From NCBI GenBank assembly GCA_023386815.1, contig JAEWIZ010000001.1, positions 62,001-126,000 on the forward strand: 64,000 bases of DNA, written 5' to 3'. Positions 7,708-16,957 of the stretch are shown here, piece by piece. Position 1 is the first letter of the stretch. Each line of letters starts with the position of its first letter. A model generated the notes under the pieces. The model saw only the letters and a program-made list of their open reading frames with translations. It had not been told where the DNA came from and made no database searches. Origin of the DNA: Bacillota bacterium. Lineage in GTDB: Bacteria; Bacillota; Clostridia; Lachnospirales; Lachnospiraceae. The position numbers and the translations under genes were made by a program.

Positions 7708-8712
7708 CTATCTCTCTTTGTTCAAGGTCATTTGCAAAAGTACTGCAACAATAATAATTGCTCCCTTAACAGCACCGACAAGGAAGGAATCAACACCCAG
7801 TAAATTCATCATATTATTGATAATTCCAAGGGTCAATGTCCCCAGTACGGTAAATGCGATCTTTCCCTTACCTCCAGACATGCTCGTACCGCCAATTACT
7901 GCTGCTGCAATCGCATCCATTTCATACTTGTTACCGGAGGATGCGGAATTAATACTACCCAGTCTTGAGGTCTCTACAATTGTTGCAATTAGCACCAGTA
8001 ATGCGGATGCTATGTACGCGAAGCATTTTACTCTGACCACATTAATTGCTGAGAGAGAAGCGGCTTTTTCATTACTTCCCACTGCATAGATATGTCGTCC
8101 TATAGCGGTATGCTGCATGATTAATAAAACAATTATAACACAAACAAACCAAACTACGATGGGCATCGGGATAACCCCGAAGAGGTTTGTATTTGAAATA
8201 GCAAGGTATTGATTGGTCTTTTCTCCGGAGGCAGTCAAACCTCCGCCATTTAAAAAGAACTGTGCTACTGATCGATAGATGGTCATACTTCCCAGCGTAG
8301 TAATAAAGGGTGGGATCTTAAATTTCGCAATTAGGATCCCGGTGATCCATCCAAATAGAACTGCTCCGACTCCCCCAACTAATATGGTAAGCAGAAGACT
8401 CTGGGTACTGTTAAAAACCGTGATAATTGCAACACCGATAAAGGCCAATTGAGCGCCTACCGAAAGGTCAATTCCACCCGTAATTATGATTAACGTCATA
8501 CCAAGAGCAATAATACCGATAACAGAATTGTTCCTTAATACATTAATGATATTATTAACAGATAAAAAGGTACCCCCCTGCAATATAACAGCTAATACCA
8601 ATAATACCACAAAGGCGATAATTGCGCTGTTATCACCAGCCCATTTCTTCCATCCCTTTGCAGCAATCGTTCTTTGTACCTTATTTCCTTCCTTCTTAGC
8701 TAATGCAGTCAT
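7708..8712 (-). CDS. Ribose-type sugar ABC transporter permease (RbsC-like)
   Basis: This 334-aa inner-membrane permease has about ten hydrophobic helices and belongs to the BPD_transp_2 family that imports monosaccharides. Diagnostic stretches are ALGMTLIIITGGIDLSVG near residue 70 and VIGGTSMSGGKG near 272. It overlaps the ATPase gene by 4 nt (ATGA-type junction), so the two are translationally coupled. It would form a homodimer channel with the ATPase at 8709 and the binding protein at 10269. Confidence 0.9.
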   Translation of the reverse strand: MTALAKKEGNKVQRTIAAKGWKKWAGDNSAIIAFVVLLVLAVILQGGTFLSVNNIINVLRNNSVIGIIALGMTLIIITGGIDLSVGAQLAFIGVAIITVFNSTQSLLLTILVGGVGAVLFGWITGILIAKFKIPPFITTLGSMTIYRSVAQFFLNGGGLTASGEKTNQYLAISNTNLFGVIPMPIVVWFVCVIIVLLIMQHTAIGRHIYAVGSNEKAASLSAINVVRVKCFAYIASALLVLIATIVETSRLGSINSASSGNKYEMDAIAAAVIGGTSMSGGKGKIAFTVLGTLTLGIINNMMNLLGVDSFLVGAVKGAIIIVAVLLQMTLNKER

Positions 8713-10199
8713 ATACTTCCTCCTGTTGCAACAATCATAATATTTTCTTCACTTGCTTCTTCATGAGCAAACTCATGACGTATCTCTCCGTGATACATTA
8801 CATAAATACGATCACATAGAGCCATAACCTCCTGGGCTTCACTTGAAAGCACTACAAAGCTCATTCCCTGGCTTGCAAGTTCCATAATAATTTTATATAT
8901 CTCAAGCTTTGCCCCAACATCTACGCCTTGGGTAGGATTGTCCAGGATTACAAGGCTTGGATCCGAGCTTAATGCTCTCGCCAAAAGCACCTTCTGCTGG
9001 TTACCTCCTGAGAGATTTATAATAAGCTCTTTTAAATCATTTATCTTAATATTTAATTTTTTTACATAATTGGAATTGTAATCTTTTTCTTTCTTACGAT
9101 CTATAAAACATCCTCTGCAAAACCTATTAACGATAGAAACCGTCATATTTTGTCCTACACTTAAATCCTTTATGATACCGTTTTCTTTACGATTTCTTGG
9201 CAAATATGAAATCTTATTCTTATGTGCCTTCTGTGGTGCATTCATTCTACATGCTTTTCCATGAATAATTATGTCACCCTGATATTCTTTATGACAGCCG
9301 TAAACTGTACTAAATAATTCATAGCGACCATCACCCAGTAATCCTGTAAAACCAACAACTTCTCCCTTTTTGACATGGAAGTCAATATTTTTAAATTCTC
9401 GTTCTCTAGATAGATTCTTTACTTTAAGTACTTCTTCTCCAATATCTCTCTTCTTATAAACCTCATTATCAGACAGATCTTTTCCAACCATAAAGCATGC
9501 CAGCATGTTCTCAGTAACTTCACTTACATCCCCTGTACTAATAACATATCCATCCCTCATAACGGTATACCGATCACAGATTTCTATTACTTCGTTTAAT
9601 TTATGGGATATGAAGATAAAGCTAACGCCCTGATCTCTTAGGCGTCGCATAATTTTAAAAACATGCTCAATTTCAATATTAGTAAGGGCTGTTGTGGGTT
9701 CATCCATAATGATTACCTTTGCATCCTTCATCAGCGCCCTGGCAATCTCAACAACCTGCTTATAGGAAGCATCAATATCTTCTACCATTGCATTCGGATC
9801 CAGATCAATCTCCATCTTAGCCAGTATTTCCCGGGATTTTTGGTACATGGCTTTTTTATCCAGAATACCGCCTCTTTTGAGCTCACAGCCCAGAAAAAGA
9901 TTTTCACAGACACTCAAGTCATTAATTAAGGTCAATTCCTGGTGGATAAATGCTATGCTGCTATTTTTGCTATTTACCGCATCTGAGATTTCTTTTTCAA
10001 TCTCATTAATCGTGATACGCCCATCATCTCCAGGAATAATTCCACCCAAAATATTCATCAAGGTAGTCTTACCTGTCCCATTCTCACCTAATAATGCATG
10101 AATACTTCCCTTTTTTAACTCAAAATCCACACCGTGGAGCACTCGGTTTCCACTAAAGGATTTGATAATTTTCTCCATTCTCACTACATGTTCATTCAT
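8709..10199 (-). CDS. Ribose-type sugar ABC transporter ATP-binding protein (RbsA-like)
   Basis: This 496-aa protein has two fused nucleotide-binding domains that power sugar import. The first domain has Walker A GENGTGKTT near 38 and Walker B IIMDEPTTAL near 163. The second keeps LSGGNQQKV near 395 and VILDNPTQGVD near 417, and its Walker A position reads GLLGDGRYE, the degenerate form normal for this family. An AGAGGT site precedes the ATG at 10199. Gene order binding protein, ATPase, permease matches the rbs/als arrangement. Confidence 0.92.
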   Translation of the reverse strand: MNEHVVRMEKIIKSFSGNRVLHGVDFELKKGSIHALLGENGTGKTTLMNILGGIIPGDDGRITINEIEKEISDAVNSKNSSIAFIHQELTLINDLSVCENLFLGCELKRGGILDKKAMYQKSREILAKMEIDLDPNAMVEDIDASYKQVVEIARALMKDAKVIIMDEPTTALTNIEIEHVFKIMRRLRDQGVSFIFISHKLNEVIEICDRYTVMRDGYVISTGDVSEVTENMLACFMVGKDLSDNEVYKKRDIGEEVLKVKNLSREREFKNIDFHVKKGEVVGFTGLLGDGRYELFSTVYGCHKEYQGDIIIHGKACRMNAPQKAHKNKISYLPRNRKENGIIKDLSVGQNMTVSIVNRFCRGCFIDRKKEKDYNSNYVKKLNIKINDLKELIINLSGGNQQKVLLARALSSDPSLVILDNPTQGVDVGAKLEIYKIIMELASQGMSFVVLSSEAQEVMALCDRIYVMYHGEIRHEFAHEEASEENIMIVATGGSI

Positions 10200-10221
10200 C
10201 TAGATTACCTCTGTTTAAAAA

Positions 10222-10250
10222 TACCTGGGATAATCAAAATATCCCAGGTA
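10222..10250 (-). terminator. Attenuator-like hairpin between binding protein and ATPase genes
   Basis: A perfect 11-bp stem, TACCTGGGATA with its complement, has a 7-nt loop. On the minus strand TTTTT follows. It lies between the binding-protein stop and the ATPase start. Such a hairpin would let more binding protein than ATPase be made. Confidence 0.75.
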
Positions 10251-10268
10251 ATATTTTAATTATGTTTT

Positions 10269-11306
10269 TTAGTATGGTGAATTTGCATTGATAAAATCTG
10301 CAACATTACTGGAATCAACAGTTGAAGGTTCGATAATTGTATCCTTCTGATAGTCCTTTCCTTGTTGAATATCCACTGCCATCTGAATTGCATCACCAAT
10401 CATAGATGGACTGTAGGTCTCGGTAAAACATTTGATATCAGTCTCGCTCTGAATCTTGGAATACCAGGACTGAGCACCACCGCCACCGGAGATATATTTG
10501 ATATCGGTTCTTCCAGCTTCTTTAATTGCTTGAAGTATACCCAGAGAAGGCTCATCATCAATAGAGAATACCGCATCAATCTGGGCATTGGCTACCAACA
10601 TATCTGTTGCCATGGTCAGACCTGCTTCTTGTGTAAATCCACCAGCGGTTACCTCGATTAATGTTACATCTGGATATGAACTTTGCATTTCAGCTTTAAA
10701 TGCATCTGTACGCTCTACGCTAACTGAGCCAACACTTGGTGCTGACATTACTGCAACTGTACCTTTACCACCCAATGCTTTTCCTATGTACTGCGCACCC
10801 AGAGTACCAATCGCTGCATTGTTACCAGCTACATAAGCAGTATAATCTCCTGATACTTTACGATCAAAGACAACCAAATTAATTCCTGCATCTACAATTT
10901 TCTGAGCTGCAACGGAAACCTCATCATTATGTGGTAACAATACGATTGAGGTACATCCTAAGGAAATAAGCTCATCGATATCATTCGCCTGATCATTGAC
11001 ATTTTCAGAGGTTAGAATCTTATAACCGGAACCCTCCGTTAATCCAAGTGCCTTTACTTTTTCCTGAGCATAAAAGATAGTACCAGCCATCCAGCCATGA
11101 TCTGCTGCCGGCAAAGATACACCGATGAGACCATCTTTCGTGTCCGTTTGTTCCGGTGCTGCTGTTGCAGCCTCATCAGAGTCTGCTGGAGCAGTTGTTG
11201 TGCTGTCGGAGTTAGTAGGCTCTTCCTTGCTGCCGCTGGAACATCCGGTAAGCAATGCCGATACCATGACCAGCATCATTAAAATTGACATCATTCTTTT
11301 CTTCAT
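10269..11306 (-). CDS. Sugar-binding lipoprotein of a ribose-type ABC importer (RbsB-like)
   Basis: This 345-aa extracellular binding protein is anchored by a lipobox (LLTGCSS, Cys at about 22) after a hydrophobic signal. A Ser/Thr/Ala/Glu-rich tether of about 35 residues leads to a periplasmic-binding-protein type I domain (Peripla_BP_4), with GVSLPAADHGWMAG near 63 and YVAGNNAAIGT near 158. It captures the sugar and hands it to the RbsC-like permease. The ATG at 11306 has a GGGAGG site. The sugar cannot be inferred from sequence alone. Confidence 0.9.
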   Translation of the reverse strand: MKKRMMSILMMLVMVSALLTGCSSGSKEEPTNSDSTTTAPADSDEAATAAPEQTDTKDGLIGVSLPAADHGWMAGTIFYAQEKVKALGLTEGSGYKILTSENVNDQANDIDELISLGCTSIVLLPHNDEVSVAAQKIVDAGINLVVFDRKVSGDYTAYVAGNNAAIGTLGAQYIGKALGGKGTVAVMSAPSVGSVSVERTDAFKAEMQSSYPDVTLIEVTAGGFTQEAGLTMATDMLVANAQIDAVFSIDDEPSLGILQAIKEAGRTDIKYISGGGGAQSWYSKIQSETDIKCFTETYSPSMIGDAIQMAVDIQQGKDYQKDTIIEPSTVDSSNVADFINANSPY

Positions 11307-11440
11307 TGTTTACGTCCTCCCAATACTTTTTTCTTATATTAAATGGTGCCCTTTGCAATAATGCTTAGAATCCGGAGTCATAGCAGCGCCATTCATATAA
11401 TTCTGTTTTTTCCTTTCCACCCTTAAATACCTTCCCAAGC

Positions 11441-12682
11441 TTAGGTGTGGCTTACCTTTAATTTTCCCTTAGTCTTTCGGGTTTCGATTAATTCCTGAGC
11501 TGCATTTTTATCATATACGCAGCATCCAACCTTACTTTGCTGAATCAAGAGCTCCAGACAAGCATCGCAGAGGCGGCAATATTTAATATCATCTTCCTTA
11601 TCCTCTTCCAGCTTTTTAGGCAGGTATGGATCCGCAAAGGACTGTCTTCCTAAACCAATCATATCAGTAACATTATTCTCGATGCACCATGCCCCGTAAT
11701 TGAGGATATTACTCTCTTCGGGAGTAACTGCGCATAAATCATTCTTACCGCTTCTGAATACAGAGAAGTTTGATCCGATTACTACAGTCTCCGGCTTTAA
11801 TGCTTTTCTGAATTCTTTCGCCCAGTACTGATGCATATATGCATAATATGGAATATGCTTGTCCACCTGTGTTAGGCTGATTGTAATAGAAGGACTGCCT
11901 GCAGACTGAATTATGTAGCTTGCTCCTCTTTCTTCCAATCCTTTAATTAAAGCGATTGGCTCCGTCAAATCCATAATTGGTGAACCAGGGCCTTCGGTAC
12001 CAAAACCTCCTGGGAAGCCCTCCCAAGCTGAAATTTTTGAACCTATAATAAAGTTCTTATCCGGTACTTCTTTTCTGATTCTTTCAATCAGTTCAAAGGC
12101 AAAGCGGCTTCTATTTTCCCAGCTTCCGCCGTACTTCCAGTCTCTATTATTGTGGGGTCTGATCATTTGGCATCCCAAATAACCATGGGATAATTTTAGA
12201 TCAATACCGTCAGCTCCTGCATTGTAGGCTATTTTTGAAGCTGTCACATAGCTGTCCATAATTCTTTCGACATCTTCTTCTGTGAGAAGATCTCCGCCAT
12301 ATCCAGGAAGCGGATTCGGTGTTACTCTTCTTGAGAAAGCAGGATTGGAAATTTCGCCGGAATGAGTCAACTGGAATACCAACAGGGACTTATCATTTGC
12401 TTCATGAACTCTTCTCACAAATTCAGTTAGCGGTTTTTCATTTTGTGGCATAATTGTCAGCTGATTATCTCTGGCACGGCTTTCTCTGGTTACCGTGATT
12501 GCTTCTAATGAAATCAAACCAGCTCCACCCTTTGCCAACTCTATATAACGATTGGTTGTTTCCTCGGAAGGGTTACCTGTTTCATCCTCTGAGTTACATT
12601 CCATCGCTTGGATGAAAAAGCGGTTTTGGGCAACTCTTGGTCCAATGTTAATTGGTTGAAGTAATGTTTCTTTGTATGACAT
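11441..12682 (-). CDS. NADH:flavin oxidoreductase, Old Yellow Enzyme type with Fe-S motif
   Basis: This 413-aa protein has an FMN-binding TIM barrel of the OYE family: QNRFFIQAMEC near 19, QLTHSGEIS near 102 and GADGIDLKLSHGYLGCQM near 156. Near residue 366 the motif CRLCDAC plus a downstream CC resembles the 4Fe-4S site of 2,4-dienoyl-CoA reductase-type members. The usual C-terminal flavin and NAD domains are missing, so the protein ends soon after the cluster motif. GGAGG precedes the ATG. It opens the importer operon and probably reduces or oxidises an unsaturated or keto group of the substrate; this is inference. Confidence 0.8.
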   Translation of the reverse strand: MSYKETLLQPINIGPRVAQNRFFIQAMECNSEDETGNPSEETTNRYIELAKGGAGLISLEAITVTRESRARDNQLTIMPQNEKPLTEFVRRVHEANDKSLLVFQLTHSGEISNPAFSRRVTPNPLPGYGGDLLTEEDVERIMDSYVTASKIAYNAGADGIDLKLSHGYLGCQMIRPHNNRDWKYGGSWENRSRFAFELIERIRKEVPDKNFIIGSKISAWEGFPGGFGTEGPGSPIMDLTEPIALIKGLEERGASYIIQSAGSPSITISLTQVDKHIPYYAYMHQYWAKEFRKALKPETVVIGSNFSVFRSGKNDLCAVTPEESNILNYGAWCIENNVTDMIGLGRQSFADPYLPKKLEEDKEDDIKYCRLCDACLELLIQQSKVGCCVYDKNAAQELIETRKTKGKLKVSHT

Positions 12683-12953
12683 TTTGTTACCTCCTGTTAC
12701 GACACCTTTTGTGTCTTTGTTTTTGTTTATGTTTGTATTTTATCATCTCCTCTGAAATATTACAACTACTAAAACTAGTTTCTTTCTATTTTTAGTAATT
12801 TTCCATATAATCACATGACCGTTTATGTTACATATACACAAATACAAAATATTTTGTTGCTTTATTGACCGTTTAATGCTAATATATTTCTGTAAAAGAA
12901 CAAAACACACATATTCAGAATGTTTTTTGTACAATATGAGAAAGGAGAATTTA
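12683..12953. promoter_or_regulatory. Divergent control region between OYE gene and PfkB kinase gene
   Basis: On the minus strand TTGTAA and TAAAAT spaced by 17 nt form a promoter for the OYE/importer operon. Directly downstream come tandem AAACA-type repeats (plus strand TTTGTTTTTGTTTATGTTTG, about 12716-12735), like sites bound by DeoR proteins. On the plus strand TGACCGTTTA occurs twice, at 12818-12827 and 12866-12875, 48 bp apart. The second copy is part of TTGACC, a possible -35 of the kinase operon. Operator function is inferred. Confidence 0.45.
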
Positions 12954-13892
12954 ATGATACACACAGTAACACTCAATCCTGCCATTGATAAACTTCTGTT
13001 TTTAAAGGAATTCAAGAAGAATATTACAAATCGCTTGCAGTATTCGGAAGATTCTTTAGGCGGAAAAGGCACTCATGTTTCTATCAACCTAAAATCCTTA
13101 GGAATAGAAAACAACGCTCTGGGTATCGTACACGGCAATACCGGAAATGAGATCCTTCTATTATTAGAAGCTTCAGGTGTTCATGTTAAATTCCTACATA
13201 AACATGGAGAGAATGAAGACAGCCGGACTAACTACCTTATAATCGAAGACAATGGTGACTGCTCTACCATATCCTCCAGAGGAGTCGACCTTGATCAACA
13301 GGATATAGAGGAGCTAATTACACTATTACTTAATAATGTAAAAGAAGGTGATCTCGTCGTACTCTCGGGAGACGCCACTAATTGCTACGACCCCCAAGTG
13401 TATAATATGATAATTCGTCGCTTAAAGGACTTGAATTTAAAATTCTTCCTGGATGCCAGCGGTCCAACACTCACAAACTGTATCAAGGAGTCACCGTACT
13501 TAATCAAGCCAAACCTGGACGAATTATCAAGCCTGTGTGGGAAAGAGCTGTCTACACAAGAGGATATCCTACTGGCGATTGATTCCCTGGCAGATCACGG
13601 CATTGATATTATAGCTGTTTCTTTAGGAGGTGACGGCTCCATTGTAAAAACTCCTGAGGGTATTTATCGAATCAAGCCTCCTATGGTCAATGTTAAAAAT
13701 ACGATCGGTTGCGGTGATTGCTTTCTATCAGGAATTATTTATGGTATCACAAGAGGTACTTCCTTTGAGGATACCCTCAGATTCGCCACCGCTATATCGG
13801 CTGCCACAGCCGAAGCTGTCTCCTCAGTGGGCTTTGATATGAATCGTGCCAAAGAGCTCTTTCCTCTGGTACAGATTGAAAAAATGAAATAA
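12954..13892 (+). CDS. PfkB-family sugar kinase, 1-phosphofructokinase/tagatose-6-P kinase type
   Basis: This 312-aa ribokinase-fold kinase is of the FruK/LacC branch, which phosphorylates ketose phosphates to bisphosphates using ATP. Motifs are TLNPAIDK at the N-terminus, LGGKGTHVS near 35 (substrate loop) and NTIGCGDCFLSG near 248 (anion hole and catalytic Asp). The ATG at 12954 has AAAGGAG 7 nt upstream. It is the first gene of a plus-strand operon with aldolase, DeoR2, FGGY kinase and dehydrogenase. Together with the FGGY kinase it could turn a ketose 1-phosphate into a bisphosphate, or act on a separate intermediate. Confidence 0.85.
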   Translation: MIHTVTLNPAIDKLLFLKEFKKNITNRLQYSEDSLGGKGTHVSINLKSLGIENNALGIVHGNTGNEILLLLEASGVHVKFLHKHGENEDSRTNYLIIEDNGDCSTISSRGVDLDQQDIEELITLLLNNVKEGDLVVLSGDATNCYDPQVYNMIIRRLKDLNLKFFLDASGPTLTNCIKESPYLIKPNLDELSSLCGKELSTQEDILLAIDSLADHGIDIIAVSLGGDGSIVKTPEGIYRIKPPMVNVKNTIGCGDCFLSGIIYGITRGTSFEDTLRFATAISAATAEAVSSVGFDMNRAKELFPLVQIEKMK

Positions 13893-13990
13893 GAAAGAGA
13901 ATCGTGTGAATTATTGAGAACCTTAATTCACAAAAAAAATGTGTCTGCAACTCAAAGTTTGCAGATTTTAAGAAAGGTGTGGTTATTATA

Positions 13991-14596
13991 ATGAGTAATT
14001 TATCTTACATTGAGATGCGAAAAGAAATGTGCAAGGTTGCTAAGATGATGTGGGACAGACGTCTAACAAATGCAGCAGGTGGTAATTTTGCCGTACGGGT
14101 TGATGATAACCGAATATTAATTAGTCCCTCACTAATGTCAGAGGAAAAACACTGTGAACTTGAGCCTGAGGATTTCCTCTTAATTGATTATGAAGAAAAC
14201 ATACTGGAGGGAACAGGAAAGCTTTCCCGCGAAAGCTTAATGCACATTCTGATTTTAAGTAAATTTAAAGAAATTGGCTGTACCATACACGCTCATCCAT
14301 TTTACTGTATGCCTTTTGTTGCACAAGCGAAGCCAATCCCCAATGTTACGGAAGCAACTATGGGTCGTGGCTATGTAGGCTGTATTGAATACACGAAAGC
14401 TTATACCCCTGAGCTTTCCCACAACATATATAATTATTTTGAAGAACATAGGGAACTGGCTGTTAAAAAGCCCATTGGAGTAATTCTTCCGATGCATGGC
14501 GTAGTAGTATCGGGTCCAAATATTTTCCTTGCCTATAGCATGTTAGAAAGAATTGAATGCGATGCTTTTTGCTGCATTGCAAAAAATGCAATTTAA
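13991..14596 (+). CDS. Class II aldolase/adducin family (FucA/RhaD-like) aldolase
   Basis: This 201-aa zinc-dependent aldolase would split a ketose 1-phosphate into dihydroxyacetone phosphate and an aldehyde. Catalytic Glu lies in SRESLMH near 78, the zinc histidines in HAHPFY near 97 and the third His in PMHGVVVSG near 167. The ATG at 13991 is preferred over an in-frame GTG 12 nt upstream, because AAAGGTG would serve it. Size is right for L-fuculose-1-phosphate aldolase. It lies 98 nt after the PfkB kinase gene. Confidence 0.85.
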   Translation: MSNLSYIEMRKEMCKVAKMMWDRRLTNAAGGNFAVRVDDNRILISPSLMSEEKHCELEPEDFLLIDYEENILEGTGKLSRESLMHILILSKFKEIGCTIHAHPFYCMPFVAQAKPIPNVTEATMGRGYVGCIEYTKAYTPELSHNIYNYFEEHRELAVKKPIGVILPMHGVVVSGPNIFLAYSMLERIECDAFCCIAKNAI

Positions 14597-14633
14597 GCTA
14601 TAATAAATATATTCATTTAAAGGATTTTGCAGC

Positions 14634-15452
14634 ATGTATATTGAAGAACGTCAAACCAAAATAATCACTCAACTCAAAAGTACGGGACGCATTGATGTCA
14701 GTGAACTGGCGAGCACCTTCCAAATATCGAAGGAAACAATAAGACGGGATCTTAACGATTTAGAAAAAGCCGGTATGCTCAAACGTACTCACGGCGGTGC
14801 CATTCTTCCCTTGGAAAAAGGAATAAGCCAGACATCTCAAGCAGTAAAAGGCAGGCATTTAAATATTTTAAAGGAAGCTCCTGTTTTGGAGAGAACCGTG
14901 AGAAATGTCTCAGAGAAGCATGCTATCTGTAAGTTGGCTGCTTCCTATATTCAGAATGAAGACACCATATTTATAGATAATAGCTCCACCTGTATTTATC
15001 TGTATCAATATATACCAGCCGATATTCAAGTGACTATTCTGACCAATTCGATTCAATTTTTACTTGAATGTTCAAAATCCCTCAGCCCCCACCATACCAT
15101 CGTGTGCTTAGGTGGCATATTCAAAAACACCAACCTGTCTATCTACGGGAATGCAACAATAAAAAATGCCCAACAATACTACCCTAACCGGGCGTTCATT
15201 TCCTGTACAGGAATTATATCGGAAACTGAAATTACGGATTCTGGTATTCAGGAGATTGATATTAAGAAAACTCTGATCAAAAGCTCTCAGGAAGTATTCC
15301 TGCTTGCTGACTATTCGAAGTTCAGGCAAATTGGTCCGGTATTTCTTGGTTCGTTTGCTGATATCAATTATCTGATTACTGATACACAAAGTGATGTTTC
15401 CTATTTAAACTTTTCTCATAATACAAAGACACAGATACTAATTGCTAAATAA
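14634..15452 (+). CDS. DeoR-family transcriptional regulator 2
   Basis: This 272-aa DeoR repressor has a helix-turn-helix at 5-57 (ISKETIRRDLNDLEKAG) and a sugar-phosphate sensor domain with DNSSTCIYLYQY near 119 and LGGIFKNTNLSIYG near 165. It shares most of its sensor domain with the DeoR protein at 6243, including the SIQEVDIKK/GIQEIDIKK stretch, so the two arose by duplication. It lies within the plus-strand catabolic operon, 12 nt before the FGGY kinase gene. An AAAGGA site lies before the ATG at 14634. Confidence 0.88.
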   Translation: MYIEERQTKIITQLKSTGRIDVSELASTFQISKETIRRDLNDLEKAGMLKRTHGGAILPLEKGISQTSQAVKGRHLNILKEAPVLERTVRNVSEKHAICKLAASYIQNEDTIFIDNSSTCIYLYQYIPADIQVTILTNSIQFLLECSKSLSPHHTIVCLGGIFKNTNLSIYGNATIKNAQQYYPNRAFISCTGIISETEITDSGIQEIDIKKTLIKSSQEVFLLADYSKFRQIGPVFLGSFADINYLITDTQSDVSYLNFSHNTKTQILIAK

Positions 15453-15464
15453 GCGGAGGTTAAC

Positions 15465-16937
15465 ATGAATGTATTAGCATTTGATTTAGGCGGAAGCGGC
15501 GGCAAGGTTGTATTGGGAATTCTGACCGAGGATCATTTGGAAGTTAAAACTCTGAACCAGTTCGAGCATTCTGCTATTTCTATTAATGGCAGCCTATATT
15601 GGGACATTCTGAGTATCTACCAGGAAATGTGCAACGGTATCCGGTTAGCAATTGACCACACTGGAGACTCCATTACCTCCATCGGGATTGACAGCTTCTG
15701 CAATGATTTTTCGATTATTGCTCCCAGCGGACAGATGCTGACTCAGATACATAGCTACAGGGATGACCGTACAAAAGCTCACGCTGATGAAATCTATAAT
15801 GTAATGTCCATGGAACAGCTATATAAAATCAACGGAAACCAAAACGCACTGTTTAATACATTGCTGCAGCTGGCTTCTATGAACTGTCAAGATCAAGAGT
15901 ATCTTTTTCAGCACGGAAACAAACTTTTATTTATTCCAGATCTGTTAATCTATTTCCTATCTGGTAAATTGATGACGGAATACACACTTGCTTCCGTAAG
16001 TCAGATGTTTGATTACAATACAGGTACCTGGAATCATGAAATTCTTGAAAAATTCCAAATTCCTCAGGAGCTTTTTGCTGGTCTAGTATATCCAGGATCT
16101 ATCCATTGTAGAACCAGCACTGCATTTAATGAAGAACATAAGACGAAGGGCTTTGATATTGTGACCGTTTGTGAACACGACACTGCTTCTGCCTTTTTAG
16201 CTTCTCCATTTAATAAAAACTGCGCTATCATCAGCTGTGGTACTTGGGCACTTGTAGGGACTGAAACCTCTAAACCGGTAATTAATAACTTCGGCTATCA
16301 TTTTAATATCGCTAATGAAGGCGGTTATGAGGGACACCACCGAATTCTACATAATGTAATGGGTACCTGGATTGTCCAGGAAATTCGTGCCGCCTTTTGT
16401 TCCCAGGGAATAATGTATACCTATACCCAGCTGGAAGAACTGGCTGAGGCAGCAGAGCCCTTCCAATATCTGATTGATGTTGATGACGAGTGTTTCTATT
16501 CTCCCGGCAGTATGCCGGAAAGGTTGCAAAACTACTGCGATAGGCTTTACGGTTCTCATCCTGAGTCAATTGGAGAGATGGTTCGCTGTGTTTACGAAAG
16601 CCTGGCATTAAAATACTGTTGGAATATTAATAATCTTCAAAAGCTCTTAGGAACTGAATTTGGAATAATCAATATTGTTGGCGGAGGATCACAGAGCAAG
16701 TTAATGTGCCAGTTTACCGCCAACGCTTGCAACTGCTTTGTTGCAGCAGGTCCCGTAGAGGCTACTGCACTTGGAAACATACTTGTTCAGCTTTTAGCCA
16801 AAGGGCAAATAAGCTCCGTGGAGGAGGGTCGGGAATTAATCCTCAAATCCTTCCCCGTAACGGAATATTATCCACAAAATATCGGAGCATGGAAGAATCA
16901 GTACACACTGTTCACCAATCAGTTTGATTTAAAATAA
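15465..16937 (+). CDS. FGGY-family carbohydrate kinase, rhamnulokinase-like
   Basis: This 490-aa ATP-dependent ketose kinase has the actin-like fold of the FGGY family. The N-terminal phosphate loop reads DLGGSGGKVVLG at 7-18. GIDSFCNDFSII near 74, ISCGTWALVG near 257 and GGGSQSKLMCQ near 406 follow the RhaB pattern. It probably phosphorylates C1 of a deoxy- or plain ketose, feeding the class II aldolase. A CGGAGG site precedes the ATG. Rhamnose isomerase is not seen nearby, so L-rhamnulose is not certain as substrate. Confidence 0.85.
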   Translation: MNVLAFDLGGSGGKVVLGILTEDHLEVKTLNQFEHSAISINGSLYWDILSIYQEMCNGIRLAIDHTGDSITSIGIDSFCNDFSIIAPSGQMLTQIHSYRDDRTKAHADEIYNVMSMEQLYKINGNQNALFNTLLQLASMNCQDQEYLFQHGNKLLFIPDLLIYFLSGKLMTEYTLASVSQMFDYNTGTWNHEILEKFQIPQELFAGLVYPGSIHCRTSTAFNEEHKTKGFDIVTVCEHDTASAFLASPFNKNCAIISCGTWALVGTETSKPVINNFGYHFNIANEGGYEGHHRILHNVMGTWIVQEIRAAFCSQGIMYTYTQLEELAEAAEPFQYLIDVDDECFYSPGSMPERLQNYCDRLYGSHPESIGEMVRCVYESLALKYCWNINNLQKLLGTEFGIINIVGGGSQSKLMCQFTANACNCFVAAGPVEATALGNILVQLLAKGQISSVEEGRELILKSFPVTEYYPQNIGAWKNQYTLFTNQFDLK

Positions 16938-16957
16938 GTTAAAGGGAGGTATTACTT

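Noticed and set aside
8709..10199. Degenerate second Walker A in the RbsA-like ATPase as an anomaly
   Set aside because: The GLLGDGRYE form is normal for the second domain of this family, unlike the change in the ABC-F protein at 32353.
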